Shown one piece after another: positions 44,519 through 53,771 of a stretch of DNA of 64,000 nucleotides (the stretch's first letter is position 1; each line of letters starts with the position of its first letter). The DNA is from Pseudomonas nitroreducens NBRC 12694 (lineage in GTDB: Bacteria; Pseudomonadota; Gammaproteobacteria; Pseudomonadales; Pseudomonadaceae): NCBI RefSeq assembly GCF_002091755.1, contig NZ_BDAI01000001.1, positions 372,001 to 436,000 on the forward strand, given 5' to 3'. The notes beneath the pieces are model-generated. The model did not search any database. It saw only the letters and a program-made list of their open reading frames with translations, and was not told where the DNA came from. A program made the position numbers and the translations under genes.

Positions 44519-45865
44519 ATGTCCGTGGTAACTGAGCGCTCCCCTACCGGCTCGCCCGTCGACCAGCGTTTGCCCTTGCTGCAGCTGCTGCTGGTCGGCT
44601 TCCAGCACGTTCTCCTGATGTATGGCGGCGCCGTCGCCGTACCACTGATCGTCGGCCAGGCCGCCGGTCTCTCCCGTGAAGAAATCGCCTTCCTGATCAA
44701 CGCCGACCTGCTGGTCGCCGGCATCGCCACGCTCGTGCAATCGCTCGGCATCGGCCCGGTGGGCATCCGCATGCCGGTGATGATGGGCGCCAGTTTCGCC
44801 GCCGTGGGCAGCATGGTCGCCATGGCCGGGATGCCCGGTGTGGGCATGACCGGCATCTTCGGCGCGACCATCGCCGCCGGCTTCTTCGGCATGCTCATCG
44901 CGCCGTTCATGAGCCGCATCGTGCGCTTCTTCCCGCCGCTGGTAACCGGCACCGTGATCACCTCCATCGGCATGTGCCTGTTCCCGGTGGCGATCAACTG
45001 GGCCGGCGGCGGCAAGGCAGCCGCCAACTTCGGCGCCATCGAATACCTCGCCCTGTCCTCCTTCGTGCTGGCAGTGATCCTGCTGATCAACCGCTTCCTG
45101 AAGGGCTTCTGGGTCAACGTCTCGGTGCTGATCGGCATGCTGCTGGGCTACATCATCGGCGCCAGCATGGGCATGGTCAGCCTGGACGGCATCGAGCAGC
45201 GCCCGTGGTTCGACATCGTCACGCCGCTGCATTTCGGTGCCCCGGAATTCCACCTGGCTCCGGTGCTGTCGATGTGCCTGGTGGTGGTGATCATCTTCGT
45301 CGAGTCCACCGGCATGTTCCTCGCCCTGGGCAAGATCACCGAGACCGAAATCTGCCCCAACCGCCTGCGCCGTGGCCTGTTGTGCGATGCCAGCGCGTCG
45401 TTCGTCGCCGGCTTCATGAATACCTTCACCCATTCCTCGTTCGCCCAGAACATCGGCCTGGTGCAGATGACCGGCGTGCGCAGCCGCTACGTCACCGCCG
45501 CCGCCGCGCTGTTCCTGATCGCCCTGTCGCTGCTGCCCAAGGCCGCCTTCCTGGTCGCCTCGATTCCGCCCGCCGTCCTGGGCGGCGCCGGCATCGCCAT
45601 GTTCGGCATGGTCGCTGCCAGCGGCATCCGCATCCTTCATGAGGCGGACATCGTCGATCGCCGCAACCAGTTGCTGGTGGCGGTGAGCATCGGGATGGGA
45701 ATGGTGCCGGTGGTACGCCCGGACTTCTTCGCCGCGTTGCCCCAATGGATGGAGCCGATCACCCATAGCGGCATCGCGATGACCGCGATCTGGGCCGTGG
45801 TGCTGAACATCCTCTTCAACATACTCGGCGAACAAGGCCGCGACGCCCTCTGCGGGCATCACTGA
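44519..45865 (+). CDS. NCS2 uracil-xanthine/urate permease
   Basis: This 448-residue membrane transporter has about 14 helices. It carries the NCS2 NAT signature in AQNIGLVQMTGVRSR, and the segment FVESTGMFLALGKITETEICPNRLRRGLLCDASASFVAGFMNTF of xanthine/urate carriers. The acidic residues match XanQ/UacT-like proteins better than uracil carriers, so xanthine or urate uptake is likely. GAGG precedes the ATG by 7 bases. It has its own promoter and a ureide-type operator, and lies directly after the urate operon. Confidence 0.9.
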   Translation: MSVVTERSPTGSPVDQRLPLLQLLLVGFQHVLLMYGGAVAVPLIVGQAAGLSREEIAFLINADLLVAGIATLVQSLGIGPVGIRMPVMMGASFAAVGSMVAMAGMPGVGMTGIFGATIAAGFFGMLIAPFMSRIVRFFPPLVTGTVITSIGMCLFPVAINWAGGGKAAANFGAIEYLALSSFVLAVILLINRFLKGFWVNVSVLIGMLLGYIIGASMGMVSLDGIEQRPWFDIVTPLHFGAPEFHLAPVLSMCLVVVIIFVESTGMFLALGKITETEICPNRLRRGLLCDASASFVAGFMNTFTHSSFAQNIGLVQMTGVRSRYVTAAAALFLIALSLLPKAAFLVASIPPAVLGGAGIAMFGMVAASGIRILHEADIVDRRNQLLVAVSIGMGMVPVVRPDFFAALPQWMEPITHSGIAMTAIWAVVLNILFNILGEQGRDALCGHH

Positions 45866-45874
45866 AACCCTTTT

Positions 45875-45931
45875 GCGGGCGCCCCGGGCGCCCGCACCCA
45901 AGCCGCGTCCAACTCCTTCGCGGCTTTTTTT
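45875..45931 (+). terminator. double hairpin terminator after the NCS2 permease
   Basis: A first stem GCGGGCGCC / GGCGCCCGC (45875-45895) is followed by AAGCCGCG / CGCGGCTT (45900-45926) with seven T. The second is the canonical terminator. Confidence 0.85.
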
Positions 45932-45972
45932 CGCCTGCGATTCTTAGTAGGAACGGGCTAGCCCCTGGAGCC

Positions 45973-47532
45973 TCAGGCTTCCGGCCGGTAGCCCAGGCGC
46001 AGGCCGCCCCACTGGCGCCCACGCACGTAGATCGGCACCGAGAGGTCGTGCATCAGCTCGCCGGTATCGCGGCAGTAGGTCTGTAGCAGCATGGGCTGGT
46101 TGTGGCTGCCGCAGCGCACCCCGGTGCGGTCGTTGAACAGGCGCTTGCTGCGGCTCTTCAGCATGTCCACCTGCAGGTCGCCGCTGGGCGGATGGCTGAA
46201 CGCCTGGTTGTGCGTCGGCACGTAACCCTCGGCGGTACAGGCGATGGCGAACACCAGCCCTTCATGGCGTTGCAGCAGGTTTTCCTGGATGCGCGGCAGC
46301 ACCTCATCGGTGTAACGGTCGAAACGCGTACGGAATTTCTGCGGCCGAGTGCCCGGCATCGGCTGGTAGTCGCGGTCGAACAGATCCTCCGGGCCGATGC
46401 GCCCCGTGTCGATATCCGCCTCGAAACGCGCACCGATGGCCTGCGCACCGGCGCGGGCAAGGTCATAGACGCGCTGGTGATAGTCGTCCAGCGCCACCTC
46501 AGCCAGGCGCTCGCTGATCATCTCCGCCTGGGTTTCCAACTGCACCGCCGCGTCCGCCAACCGGTGCGTCTGCTCGTCGCTGGCGCGCAGGTCGCCGCGC
46601 ACCTGCTCGACGGCGGCGAACAGGCTGTCCAGCTGGTTACGGTTGATCTCCGCGCCTTCGGCAATCTCGGTGATCTGGGTCTCCACCGTGGCGGCCAGCC
46701 CGGCGATGTCCTGCAACTGCCGGCCAGTACTTTCCACCTGGCTGACGCCCAGGCCCAGGTCATCGGTGAGCTGGCGAATCTGCTCCACCACCTCGCCGGT
46801 CTGGCGCTGGATATCCTCGATCATCTGCCCGACTTCGTCGGTAGCCTCGGCGGTGCGTCCAGCCAGGCCGCGCACCTCTTCGGCGACCACCGCAAAGCCG
46901 CGCCCATGCTCGCCCGCGCGAGCCGCCTCGATGGCGGCATTGAGCGCGAGCAGGTTGGTCTGGCTGGCGATGGACTGGATCACCTGGGTCACGCGCTGGA
47001 TGTCCTCGCTGCGCGCATTCAGCGTCTCGATCAGCACGCGGCTGGCACTGGCGCGCTGGCTCAGCTGGCGCATGCAATCGATAGCGGCGTGCAACTCGCT
47101 GCGCCCGGCATCGCTGCCGGCGCGGGCGAGCGTGGCTGCCTCCTTCGCCTGGCGGGCCAGGTTCGACGTAGCCCGCTCGGTATGGATCATCACCTCGGCG
47201 CTGCCGACAATCTGCTCGGCCGCCACCACCTGGGACTCCAGCTTCTCCACCAGGCGCTGCACCGAGAAGGACACCCCGGCGGCGGACAGCGCATTGCGAC
47301 TGGTGCCCTGGGACAGCTCGCGGGTCAGCTCCGCGACATCCGGCAGCACCGCCAGCGCACCGGCCGGCGCCGCCCGCTCGGGAACGAACCATGGCCCCCA
47401 GAGCAGCACCGCGGCCAGCAGCAGGCACAACGACAACGGCCAGCCGCCCAGCGCCTGGGCGATGAACAGCAGCACCAGGCCGCACGTCTGCAGGGTAAGG
47501 ATGAGGACGATACGCGGGCGCGCGATATCCAT
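45973..47532 (-). CDS. methyl-accepting chemotaxis protein with C-terminal sensor domain
   Basis: This 519-residue receptor has two N-terminal hydrophobic segments (about 8-27 and 31-50) with almost nothing between them, no periplasmic sensor and no obvious HAMP. The methyl-accepting coiled coil follows, with the conserved tip ASQTNLLALNAAIEAARAGEHGRGFAVVAEEVRGLAGRTAEAT (about 189-230). A C-terminal cytoplasmic sensor-like domain (about 360-519; PTHNQAFSHPPSGD, MLLQTYCRDTGELMHDLSVPIYVRGRQWGGLRLGY) ends the protein. Such C-terminal sensors occur in a known MCP subgroup. The ATG 47532 gives a short cytoplasmic head. Confidence 0.9.
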   Translation of the reverse strand: MDIARPRIVLILTLQTCGLVLLFIAQALGGWPLSLCLLLAAVLLWGPWFVPERAAPAGALAVLPDVAELTRELSQGTSRNALSAAGVSFSVQRLVEKLESQVVAAEQIVGSAEVMIHTERATSNLARQAKEAATLARAGSDAGRSELHAAIDCMRQLSQRASASRVLIETLNARSEDIQRVTQVIQSIASQTNLLALNAAIEAARAGEHGRGFAVVAEEVRGLAGRTAEATDEVGQMIEDIQRQTGEVVEQIRQLTDDLGLGVSQVESTGRQLQDIAGLAATVETQITEIAEGAEINRNQLDSLFAAVEQVRGDLRASDEQTHRLADAAVQLETQAEMISERLAEVALDDYHQRVYDLARAGAQAIGARFEADIDTGRIGPEDLFDRDYQPMPGTRPQKFRTRFDRYTDEVLPRIQENLLQRHEGLVFAIACTAEGYVPTHNQAFSHPPSGDLQVDMLKSRSKRLFNDRTGVRCGSHNQPMLLQTYCRDTGELMHDLSVPIYVRGRQWGGLRLGYRPEA

Positions 47533-47680
47533 GGCGGCAGCTCTCTTCTGGCGGGCCCTACCGCTGCACAGCGCAGGCACGCTGCCGGGAAGCCCGATTA
47601 TTCTTGTCAGAGCCATTAGGCCGCCTGCTTCACGCGGCGGCTATCGTTCCTTAGTGGTAGACGAGGCGCTGCTTGAGTCG

Positions 47681-48022
47681 CTACAGGCAGCTGCGCGCCG
47701 CCAGGATGATCGCATCGTCCGGGCTCGGCGAATGGTGGCGATAGAGCACCACATCACTCCCCTTGTCCGCTGCCGTAGCCTCCAGCAACGCCTCGGGGCT
47801 ATCGCTCGCTGTGGCCGGCATCACCAGCCGGTAGCCAAAGCGGATTTCCTTCACCGACGACGACGAGCGGATCTCCCGCCATTTCGGCAACAGGCAGGTC
47901 ATATAGACCGAGGGCGACTTGGCGCTTTCCATCCGCAACCCTGGCGCCTCCTCCTTCAGCTTGCCCGGCGAGGAACAGGCCGCCAGCAGGATCAGCGGGA
48001 GCATCAGCAATAGGCGTTTCAT
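47681..48022 (-). CDS. small hypothetical lipoprotein
   Basis: This 113-residue protein has a lipoprotein signal MKRLLLMLPLILLAACSS (lipobox LAAC, Cys16). The mature part has no domain I recognise; two Cys (Cys43 and Cys112) may form a disulfide. It is divergent from dusA. A purine-rich AAGGATCTC precedes the ATG. Confidence 0.72.
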   Translation of the reverse strand: MKRLLLMLPLILLAACSSPGKLKEEAPGLRMESAKSPSVYMTCLLPKWREIRSSSSVKEIRFGYRLVMPATASDSPEALLEATAADKGSDVVLYRHHSPSPDDAIILAARSCL

Positions 48023-48202
48023 CGAATGAGATCCTTCTGTCAGGAACCCAGAGGGTAGCAGCTGCGTCGATGCTGACCGCTAGGCCAAGACAGACCGCCC
48101 GCCGGTTTCCGTGCGCGGAGCGGGCAACCCCGGTAAAATCTCCGCCCTTTCCGCGGTGCGAACGATTTCGCGCCCCCAAGCGAAGCCAGATACGAAGCAC
48201 CG

Positions 48203-49207
48203 ATGACCACTGCCGCTCCGACCGCCACTACCCGCCCCGAGCCTTCCCGCCGCTTCAGCGTGGCGCCGATGATGGACTGGACCGACCGCCACTGTCGGTT
48301 CTTCCTGCGCCAGCTCTCCAGCCATGCCTTGCTCTACACGGAGATGGTCACCACCGGCGCCATCCTCCATGGCGATGCCGCGCGCTTCCTGCGTCACGAC
48401 GAGTGCGAGCACCCGCTGGCCCTGCAACTGGGCGGCAGCAATCCGGCGGACCTGGCGGCGGCGGCGAAGATGGCCGAAGCAGCTGGCTACGACGAAGTGA
48501 ACCTGAACGTCGGCTGCCCCAGCGACCGCGTGCAGAACAACATGATCGGCGCCTGCCTGATGGGCCACCCGGCGCTGGTGGCGGAGTGCGTGAAGGCCAT
48601 GCGCGATGCGGTATCGATCCCGGTAACGGTCAAGCACCGCATCGGCATCAACGGCCGCGACAGCTACGAAGAGCTCTGCGACTTCGTCGGCCAGGTGCGC
48701 GACGCCGGCTGCCGCAGCTTCACCGTGCACGCGCGCATCGCCATCCTCGAAGGCCTGTCGCCCAAGGAAAACCGCGAAATCCCACCGCTGCGCTACGACA
48801 TCGCCGCGCAGCTCAAGCGCGACTTATCGGAACTGGAAATCGTCCTCAACGGCGGCATCAAGACCCTGGAAGAATGCCGCGAGCACCTGCAGGTGTTCGA
48901 TGGCGTGATGCTCGGCCGCGAGGCTTACCACAACCCCTACCTGCTGGCCCAGGTGGACGCCGCGCTGTATGGCTCGTCGGAGCCGGCCATCACCCGCGCG
49001 CAAGCCCTGGCGCGAATGCGCCCGTACATCGAGCGGCACATTGCCGAAGGCGGCGCAATGCACCATGTGACCCGCCACGTCCTTGGCCTGGCGCAGGGAT
49101 TCCCTGGCGCACGGCGCTTCCGCCAACTGCTCTCGGTGGACGTTCACAAGACCAAGGATTCGCTGGGGTTGCTTGATCAGGCGGGAGAACTTCTCGCCGG
49201 TCACTGA
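48203..49207 (+). CDS. dusA: tRNA-dihydrouridine synthase A
   Basis: This 334-residue flavoenzyme reduces U20/U20a in the tRNA D-loop. It has FMN-barrel motifs RRFSVAPMMDWTDRHCR, LQLGGSNP, the catalytic Cys in NVGCPSDRVQ, VKHRIGI and LNGGIKT, and the DusA-specific GLSPKENREIPPL. The segment before the last motif reads ARIAILEG where the E. coli protein has a Lys-Ala-Trp; this may be a lineage trait. It is 62 bases upstream of tal. Confidence 0.95.
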   Translation: MTTAAPTATTRPEPSRRFSVAPMMDWTDRHCRFFLRQLSSHALLYTEMVTTGAILHGDAARFLRHDECEHPLALQLGGSNPADLAAAAKMAEAAGYDEVNLNVGCPSDRVQNNMIGACLMGHPALVAECVKAMRDAVSIPVTVKHRIGINGRDSYEELCDFVGQVRDAGCRSFTVHARIAILEGLSPKENREIPPLRYDIAAQLKRDLSELEIVLNGGIKTLEECREHLQVFDGVMLGREAYHNPYLLAQVDAALYGSSEPAITRAQALARMRPYIERHIAEGGAMHHVTRHVLGLAQGFPGARRFRQLLSVDVHKTKDSLGLLDQAGELLAGH

Positions 49208-49269
49208 GTCCCGTTGAGTGGCGCATCGGCCTCGGGTAAGGTCGATGCACTCTCTACGGAAGACGCGCC

Positions 49270-50190
49270 ATGACCTCCAAGCTGGAACAACTCAAGCAAT
49301 ACACCACGGTTGTCGCCGATACCGGCGATTTCGACGCCATTGCCCGCCTGAAGCCGGTGGATGCCACCACCAATCCGTCGCTGCTGCTGAAGGCTGCCGC
49401 CCTGCCCCGCTACGCCGAGCACCTGGCACGCGCCACCGAAGGCGCGCAGGGTGACGCCGGCCTCGCCTGTGATCGCTTCGCCGTCGCCGTGGGCAAGGAC
49501 ATCCTGGGCGTGATTCCGGGGCGCATCTCCACCGAGGTTGACGCCCGCCTGTCCTTCGATACCGAAGCCACGCTGCAGCGCGCCCATCGCCTGATCGACC
49601 TGTATGACCAGCAAGGCATCGGCCGCGACCGCGTGCTGATCAAGATCGCCTCCACCTGGGAAGGCATCCGCGCTGCCGAGCAACTGGAGCGCGAAGGCAT
49701 CCAGACCAACCTCACCCTGCTGTTCTCCTTCGCCCAGGCCGCCGCCTGCGCCGACGCCGGTGTGTTCCTGATCTCGCCCTTCGTCGGGCGCATCTACGAC
49801 TGGTACAAGAAGGCCAATAACCGCGACTACGTCGGCGCGGAAGATCCAGGCGTGCAGTCCGTTTCGCGCATCTATCGCTACTACAAGGCCAACGGCTACG
49901 ACACCGTAGTGATGGGCGCCAGCTTCCGCAACCTCGGCCAGATCGAGCAGCTCGCCGGCTGCGACCGCCTGACTATAAGCCCGGACCTGCTGCAGCAATT
50001 GGCAGATGCCCAGGGCGAGCTGCCGCGCGCGCTGCAGCCCGGTGGTGGCGAGGCGCGCCAGGTTCTGGACGAGAGCACCTTCCGCTGGCAAATGAACGAA
50101 GACGCCATGGGCACCGAGAAGCTGGCCGAAGGCATCCGCCTGTTCGCCCGCGACCAGGAAAAGCTCGAGGCGCTGCTCGCCAACCGCTGA
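49270..50190 (+). CDS. tal: transaldolase
   Basis: This 306-residue enzyme of the pentose phosphate pathway transfers dihydroxyacetone units between sugar phosphates. It has DATTNPSLLLKA, the Schiff-base Lys125 in VLIKIASTW, TNLTLLFSFAQA and the phosphate-site Arg in SPFVGRIYDWYK. Length and motifs match the TalB type. It follows dusA on the same strand and ends at a strong hairpin. Confidence 0.97.
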   Translation: MTSKLEQLKQYTTVVADTGDFDAIARLKPVDATTNPSLLLKAAALPRYAEHLARATEGAQGDAGLACDRFAVAVGKDILGVIPGRISTEVDARLSFDTEATLQRAHRLIDLYDQQGIGRDRVLIKIASTWEGIRAAEQLEREGIQTNLTLLFSFAQAAACADAGVFLISPFVGRIYDWYKKANNRDYVGAEDPGVQSVSRIYRYYKANGYDTVVMGASFRNLGQIEQLAGCDRLTISPDLLQQLADAQGELPRALQPGGGEARQVLDESTFRWQMNEDAMGTEKLAEGIRLFARDQEKLEALLANR

Positions 50191-50205
50191 AAACTGCGGA
50201 CGAGC

Positions 50206-50243
50206 AAATGCAAACCGGCGCCCCAGGGCGCCGGTTTGCATTT
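50206..50243. terminator. long bidirectional hairpin between tal and rssC
   Basis: A perfect 18-bp stem (AAATGCAAACCGGCGCCC and its complement) with a 2-base loop. A/T ends supply short T runs on both strands, so it serves both convergent genes. Confidence 0.88.
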
Positions 50244-50255
50244 CAGCTCATCGAA

Positions 50256-50738
50256 TCAGTGGCGCTCGAGCGCGCTCACCAGATCGTGGAAGGCCTCGCG
50301 GTTGGTCTCGTTCAGGCCCATCAGGATACGGTGGGCCTCGAGCACCTTGCCGCGCACCACCTCCTCGGACTGGTCCTGGGGAGGCAGATCGGTCAGGCAA
50401 TCCGAGCACGGAATCGGGCGATCAACGATGTTGAACACCTGATCGAAGCCCATCGACTGCAGCAACCGGGTGATGTCCGCGTTGGTGGTGACCAGCGTGG
50501 GCAACAGTCCGACCTTCTGCCGCGAGAGAATCGACAACTTCGCCAGGAGGCCCAGCGTGGTGCTGTCGATGCTCTGGGTTTCCGTGAGATCGATGATGAT
50601 CGCCGAGAAATTCAACGCGGCGAAGATTTTTTCAATGGTGGCATCCAGCGCCGAACACAGGGTCAGTCGGACTTCGCCCACGAACTTCAGGACGAATGAG
50701 CCATCCTGCTCGGCGAACTGGATTTTACCGGTACTCAT
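50256..50738 (-). CDS. rssC: STAS-domain anti-anti-sigma factor RssC
   Basis: This 160-residue protein has a SpoIIAA-like STAS domain (about 5-105). The regulatory phospho-Ser is probably Ser59 in QSIDSTTLGLL. A C-terminal extension (about 106-160) includes a Cys pair (PCSDC). It overlaps rssB by 4 bases, so its phosphatase partner is very probably RssB. In P. aeruginosa this pair (PA2797/PA2798, from memory) is linked to RpoS control; the mechanism differs from E. coli RssB, which delivers RpoS to ClpXP. Confidence 0.9.
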   Translation of the reverse strand: MSTGKIQFAEQDGSFVLKFVGEVRLTLCSALDATIEKIFAALNFSAIIIDLTETQSIDSTTLGLLAKLSILSRQKVGLLPTLVTTNADITRLLQSMGFDQVFNIVDRPIPCSDCLTDLPPQDQSEEVVRGKVLEAHRILMGLNETNREAFHDLVSALERH

Positions 50739-51919
50739 GCAAGGTTCCTGCTCAACACCAGCAAGGCAATATCATCCGGCATCTCGGACAACTTGGCCAG
50801 TCCGAAGACTTGACGCAGGCCATCCAGAGTTCCGCCGGCGGCGACGACCTGCTCGGGCAGTGCCGTCTCCTTTTCTTTCAGCGTAGCTCCCGGAAGGACA
50901 TCGAGAATGCCGTCCGAGAACAGGGAAAGACTGAAGGATTTGGGAAGATCGAGGACATGATCCTCGTAAGTCGCTTCGTCGAACAGCCCAACCGGCAGGC
51001 CTCTGCCTTCCAGGTAACGGGCTTCGCCGTCGACATAGAGCACAGGCAACGGCAGGTGCCCGCCGATGCTGTAGGTCAGGCGGTCGGTATCCAGGTCGAT
51101 CACGCCGCCGAGCATGGTCACGTGCTTGCCCAGGTTGCAGTTGATCAGCCCGCGGTTGATGTGGCCGAGGACGTCCGACGGCTTGAATTCCGGCAGCATG
51201 TCGTTGCGCTTGGACTCGTACAGCAGCCGCGTGGTCATGAACTTCAGCAGCACGGTGACGAAGGCGGACGAGGCGCCGTGCCCCGAAACGTCGGCGAGAT
51301 AGAAGCCGATGCGGCGGGCGTCGACACGGAAGTAATCGACAAAGTCACCCGACAGATACAGCGACGGGATGATCTGGTGGGAAAACGCCAGTCCTTCGGA
51401 CTCCCAGGGCGTTTCCGGCAGCATGTTCATCTGCACCTGGCGACCGGCGTTCTGGTCTTCCTGGAGCAGGTTCAGGCTGGCCTGCAGTTCGCGGTTGGCG
51501 GTTTCCAGCTTTTCGCGATAGCGGCGGTTTTCCGAGCGCAGGAAGGCGCGGTCCAGGGCACGGCGTACCGAGTGTTCCAGGACGGCAAGGTCTTCCAGCG
51601 GCTTGATCAGGTAGTCGGCGGCACCCAGGCGCAGGGCTTCGACGGCATCGCTCATCACACCGGCACCGGACAGCACGATCACCGGGGTTTCCACCGCCAT
51701 CTCGCTGACGCGACGGATCAGCTCGAGGCCGTCCATCTGCGGCATGCGCAGATCGCAGATCACCAGGTCGGGGAGTTGGTGTTCGAAGACCTTCAGGCCT
51801 TCCAGGCCGTTGGTGGCCTGTGTGACCTTGAATCCGCTGTCTTCCAGGTAGGCGGCGAGGCTTTCGCGGACGACGTCGTCGTCATCGATAATCAGCAGCG
51901 AGGCACTGGCTTTGTGCAT
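50735..51919 (-). CDS. rssB: response regulator with PP2C (SpoIIE-type) phosphatase domain, RssB
   Basis: This 394-residue protein has a receiver (1-125; phospho-acceptor Asp56 in VICDLRMP), a helical linker (about 130-180) and a PP2C/SpoIIE phosphatase domain (about 190-394; SGDFVDYF, LADVSGHGASSAF, IGGHLPLPVLY, LFSDGILDV) with the metal Asp residues present. It would dephosphorylate the STAS protein RssC encoded next to it in response to phosphorylation of Asp56. No partner kinase lies nearby. The gene overlaps rssC. Confidence 0.93.
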   Translation of the reverse strand: MHKASASLLIIDDDDVVRESLAAYLEDSGFKVTQATNGLEGLKVFEHQLPDLVICDLRMPQMDGLELIRRVSEMAVETPVIVLSGAGVMSDAVEALRLGAADYLIKPLEDLAVLEHSVRRALDRAFLRSENRRYREKLETANRELQASLNLLQEDQNAGRQVQMNMLPETPWESEGLAFSHQIIPSLYLSGDFVDYFRVDARRIGFYLADVSGHGASSAFVTVLLKFMTTRLLYESKRNDMLPEFKPSDVLGHINRGLINCNLGKHVTMLGGVIDLDTDRLTYSIGGHLPLPVLYVDGEARYLEGRGLPVGLFDEATYEDHVLDLPKSFSLSLFSDGILDVLPGATLKEKETALPEQVVAAGGTLDGLRQVFGLAKLSEMPDDIALLVLSRNLA

Positions 51920-52100
51920 GGGTCATCCAGGCAAACGGCGCCGGGGTTGTGGTTTGGCGCTCATTCTAGGGAACAGCGGCGCGGGTCGGTCGCGACAAGG
52001 CGCAGACAGTACTCCCATCCGCTCAAGGGTTCAAGCAGCCGCAGCCCGCGCCACGAAAGGCGGGGGCTGGAGGACAGGAGCGGGCTGCGGGCAAGGCGGA

Positions 52101-52805
52101 TCAGAAGTCGTCTTCGACCTCGCCGTCCTTGACCTTGAACTCGCGGTTCTGCAGGTAGGCGTTGCGTATGAAGGTGTATTTGTCGCCGCTGATCAGCTTC
52201 TCGGACTTGAGCAGGTCGGCGCGGGTATCGACCACGTTGACGCCGCGCAGGCTGTTACGCACCGATACATTGTCGATGTAGGGATACGGGCCGGTGTAGG
52301 CATCCGGGATCAGCGAAGGCGCATCGCGCAGGGTGCTCGGGCCCAGCAGCGGCAGCATCACGTAAGGGCCGCTGCCCACGCCGTAATGGCCGAGGGTCTG
52401 GCCGAAGTCTTCGTCGTTGCGGCGCAGGCCCATGTGGGTCGCGACGTCGATGAAGCCGGCCAGGCCGAAGGTAGTGTTGAACAGCAGGCGGCTGGTGTCG
52501 ACGCCGGCATCGCGGAACTTCAGTTGCAGCAGGTCGTTGACCAGGTTGCGCACGTCACCGATGTTGCCGAAGAAGTTGTGCACGCCGTCTTGCACGACGT
52601 TCGGTGTGACGTACTGGTAGCCCTGGGCCAACGGCTTGAGGGCGTAGGTGTCCAGTGTGTCGTTGAAGGTGAAGATCGGGCGGTTGACGCTTTCCCACGG
52701 GTCGTCTTCGCTGGCGGCCTGTGCCAGGTACGGGATCGTGGCCAGACCGGCGGCGGCGAGCAGGCTGAAGCAGCGTTTCGTCCATTGGACGCCTAGTGGG
52801 CGCAT
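52101..52805 (-). CDS. mlaA: MlaA/VacJ family phospholipid transport protein
   Basis: This 234-residue protein has the MlaA core DPWESVNRPIFTFNDTLDTYALKPLAQGYQYVTP ... VRNLVNDLLQLK ... GLAGFIDVATHMGLRR ... LGPSTLRDAP. MlaA sits at the outer membrane and removes surface phospholipids for return by MlaC. The signal peptide (about 1-31, ending YLAQAASED) has no lipobox Cys, unlike the E. coli lipoprotein, so this version is probably secreted and processed by signal peptidase I. GGAGAA lies about 6 bases before the ATG. No other mla genes are adjacent. Confidence 0.92.
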   Translation of the reverse strand: MRPLGVQWTKRCFSLLAAAGLATIPYLAQAASEDDPWESVNRPIFTFNDTLDTYALKPLAQGYQYVTPNVVQDGVHNFFGNIGDVRNLVNDLLQLKFRDAGVDTSRLLFNTTFGLAGFIDVATHMGLRRNDEDFGQTLGHYGVGSGPYVMLPLLGPSTLRDAPSLIPDAYTGPYPYIDNVSVRNSLRGVNVVDTRADLLKSEKLISGDKYTFIRNAYLQNREFKVKDGEVEDDF

Positions 52806-52973
52806 CGGGAGTTCTCCAGTGAATGTCTTTCGGGCCAGCCATGGCGGCCCCGCTGTGCGGGCAGATTATATAGAGGCCGAAGAGTTTTGCGGACCCGAAC
52901 CGATCTCGCAGGATTTCGATTTGGATCACGCTCTGCCGTTTCGCTTGCCTTCAACAGAAAGCATAGTGCCACT

Positions 52974-53690
52974 TCAGTCCGGATACCGTGCGTCGATGAC
53001 AATTTCCAGTGCATCGGAACGCCAGAACTCCTGGTCCCACTCCACCATCCGGCCACCGTCGACAAAGCTTGCGCGCTCCACGTGCAGTCCTGGCGCGCCC
53101 GGCGTCAGTTGCAGCGGTGTCGCCCGCGCAGCCACCAGCGCCGTGGAATGCATGGCCAGCTCGGAACGTGACAGGCTGAGTCCCAGCTCCTCGCGCAGTA
53201 CGCGGGTAAGCGAGGTGTCCAGACCATGGTCGAGCAACCCGGGGCACCAACTGGCATCCAGGGTGATTTCCTCCAGCATTACCGGGCGTTCGTCGACCCA
53301 GCGTCGGCGCAGGATATGAAACACCTCGGCCCCTTCATCCAGCCCCATGCGTCGAGCGATAGCGGGCCCGGCGGTACGGCGTTCAGCCGCCAGCACTTCG
53401 GTACGCGGCACCCGCCCCTGGGCCTGAACGTAATCCATGAAGCCCGTGGTACGGGTCGGGTTGTAGCGGATGCGCGGCGGTGAGACGAACCAGCCGCGGC
53501 GATTCTCGCGGTAGAGCACGCCTTCTGTTTCCAGCTGTTGCAGCGCCTCACGCAGGGTTACGCGGGTGCAGCCGAAGCGTTCGGCCAGCTCGCGCTCGGC
53601 GGGCAGGCGCTCGGTGAGGGTGTCGTTGGCGATGTCCTGCGCCAACTGGTCGCGAATGCGCAGGTAATGGGGCATGGGTTCGACCGGCAT
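52974..53690 (-). CDS. GntR/HutC family (UTRA) transcriptional regulator
   Basis: This 238-residue regulator has an N-terminal winged helix (MPHYLRIRDQLAQDIANDTLTERLPAERELAERFGCTRVTLREALQQLETEGVLYRENRRGWFV) and a UTRA ligand domain. PhnF-like and NagR/DasR-like proteins share this design. It is divergent from a HAD/HD gene pair of phosphonate type, and a DasR/NagR-like site lies between. ATG 53690 is chosen over an upstream TTG. The likely ligand is a phosphonate or related compound (inference). PA2802 is the PAO1 positional match (from memory). Confidence 0.9.
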   Translation of the reverse strand: MPVEPMPHYLRIRDQLAQDIANDTLTERLPAERELAERFGCTRVTLREALQQLETEGVLYRENRRGWFVSPPRIRYNPTRTTGFMDYVQAQGRVPRTEVLAAERRTAGPAIARRMGLDEGAEVFHILRRRWVDERPVMLEEITLDASWCPGLLDHGLDTSLTRVLREELGLSLSRSELAMHSTALVAARATPLQLTPGAPGLHVERASFVDGGRMVEWDQEFWRSDALEIVIDARYPD

Positions 53691-53771
53691 GGGTGTCTTC
53701 CACAAAAAGGCGCGGCGATTATAACGGGCAGCAGGGGGACTTCATCGGACCGTCACAATGGCTCGCTAGTC

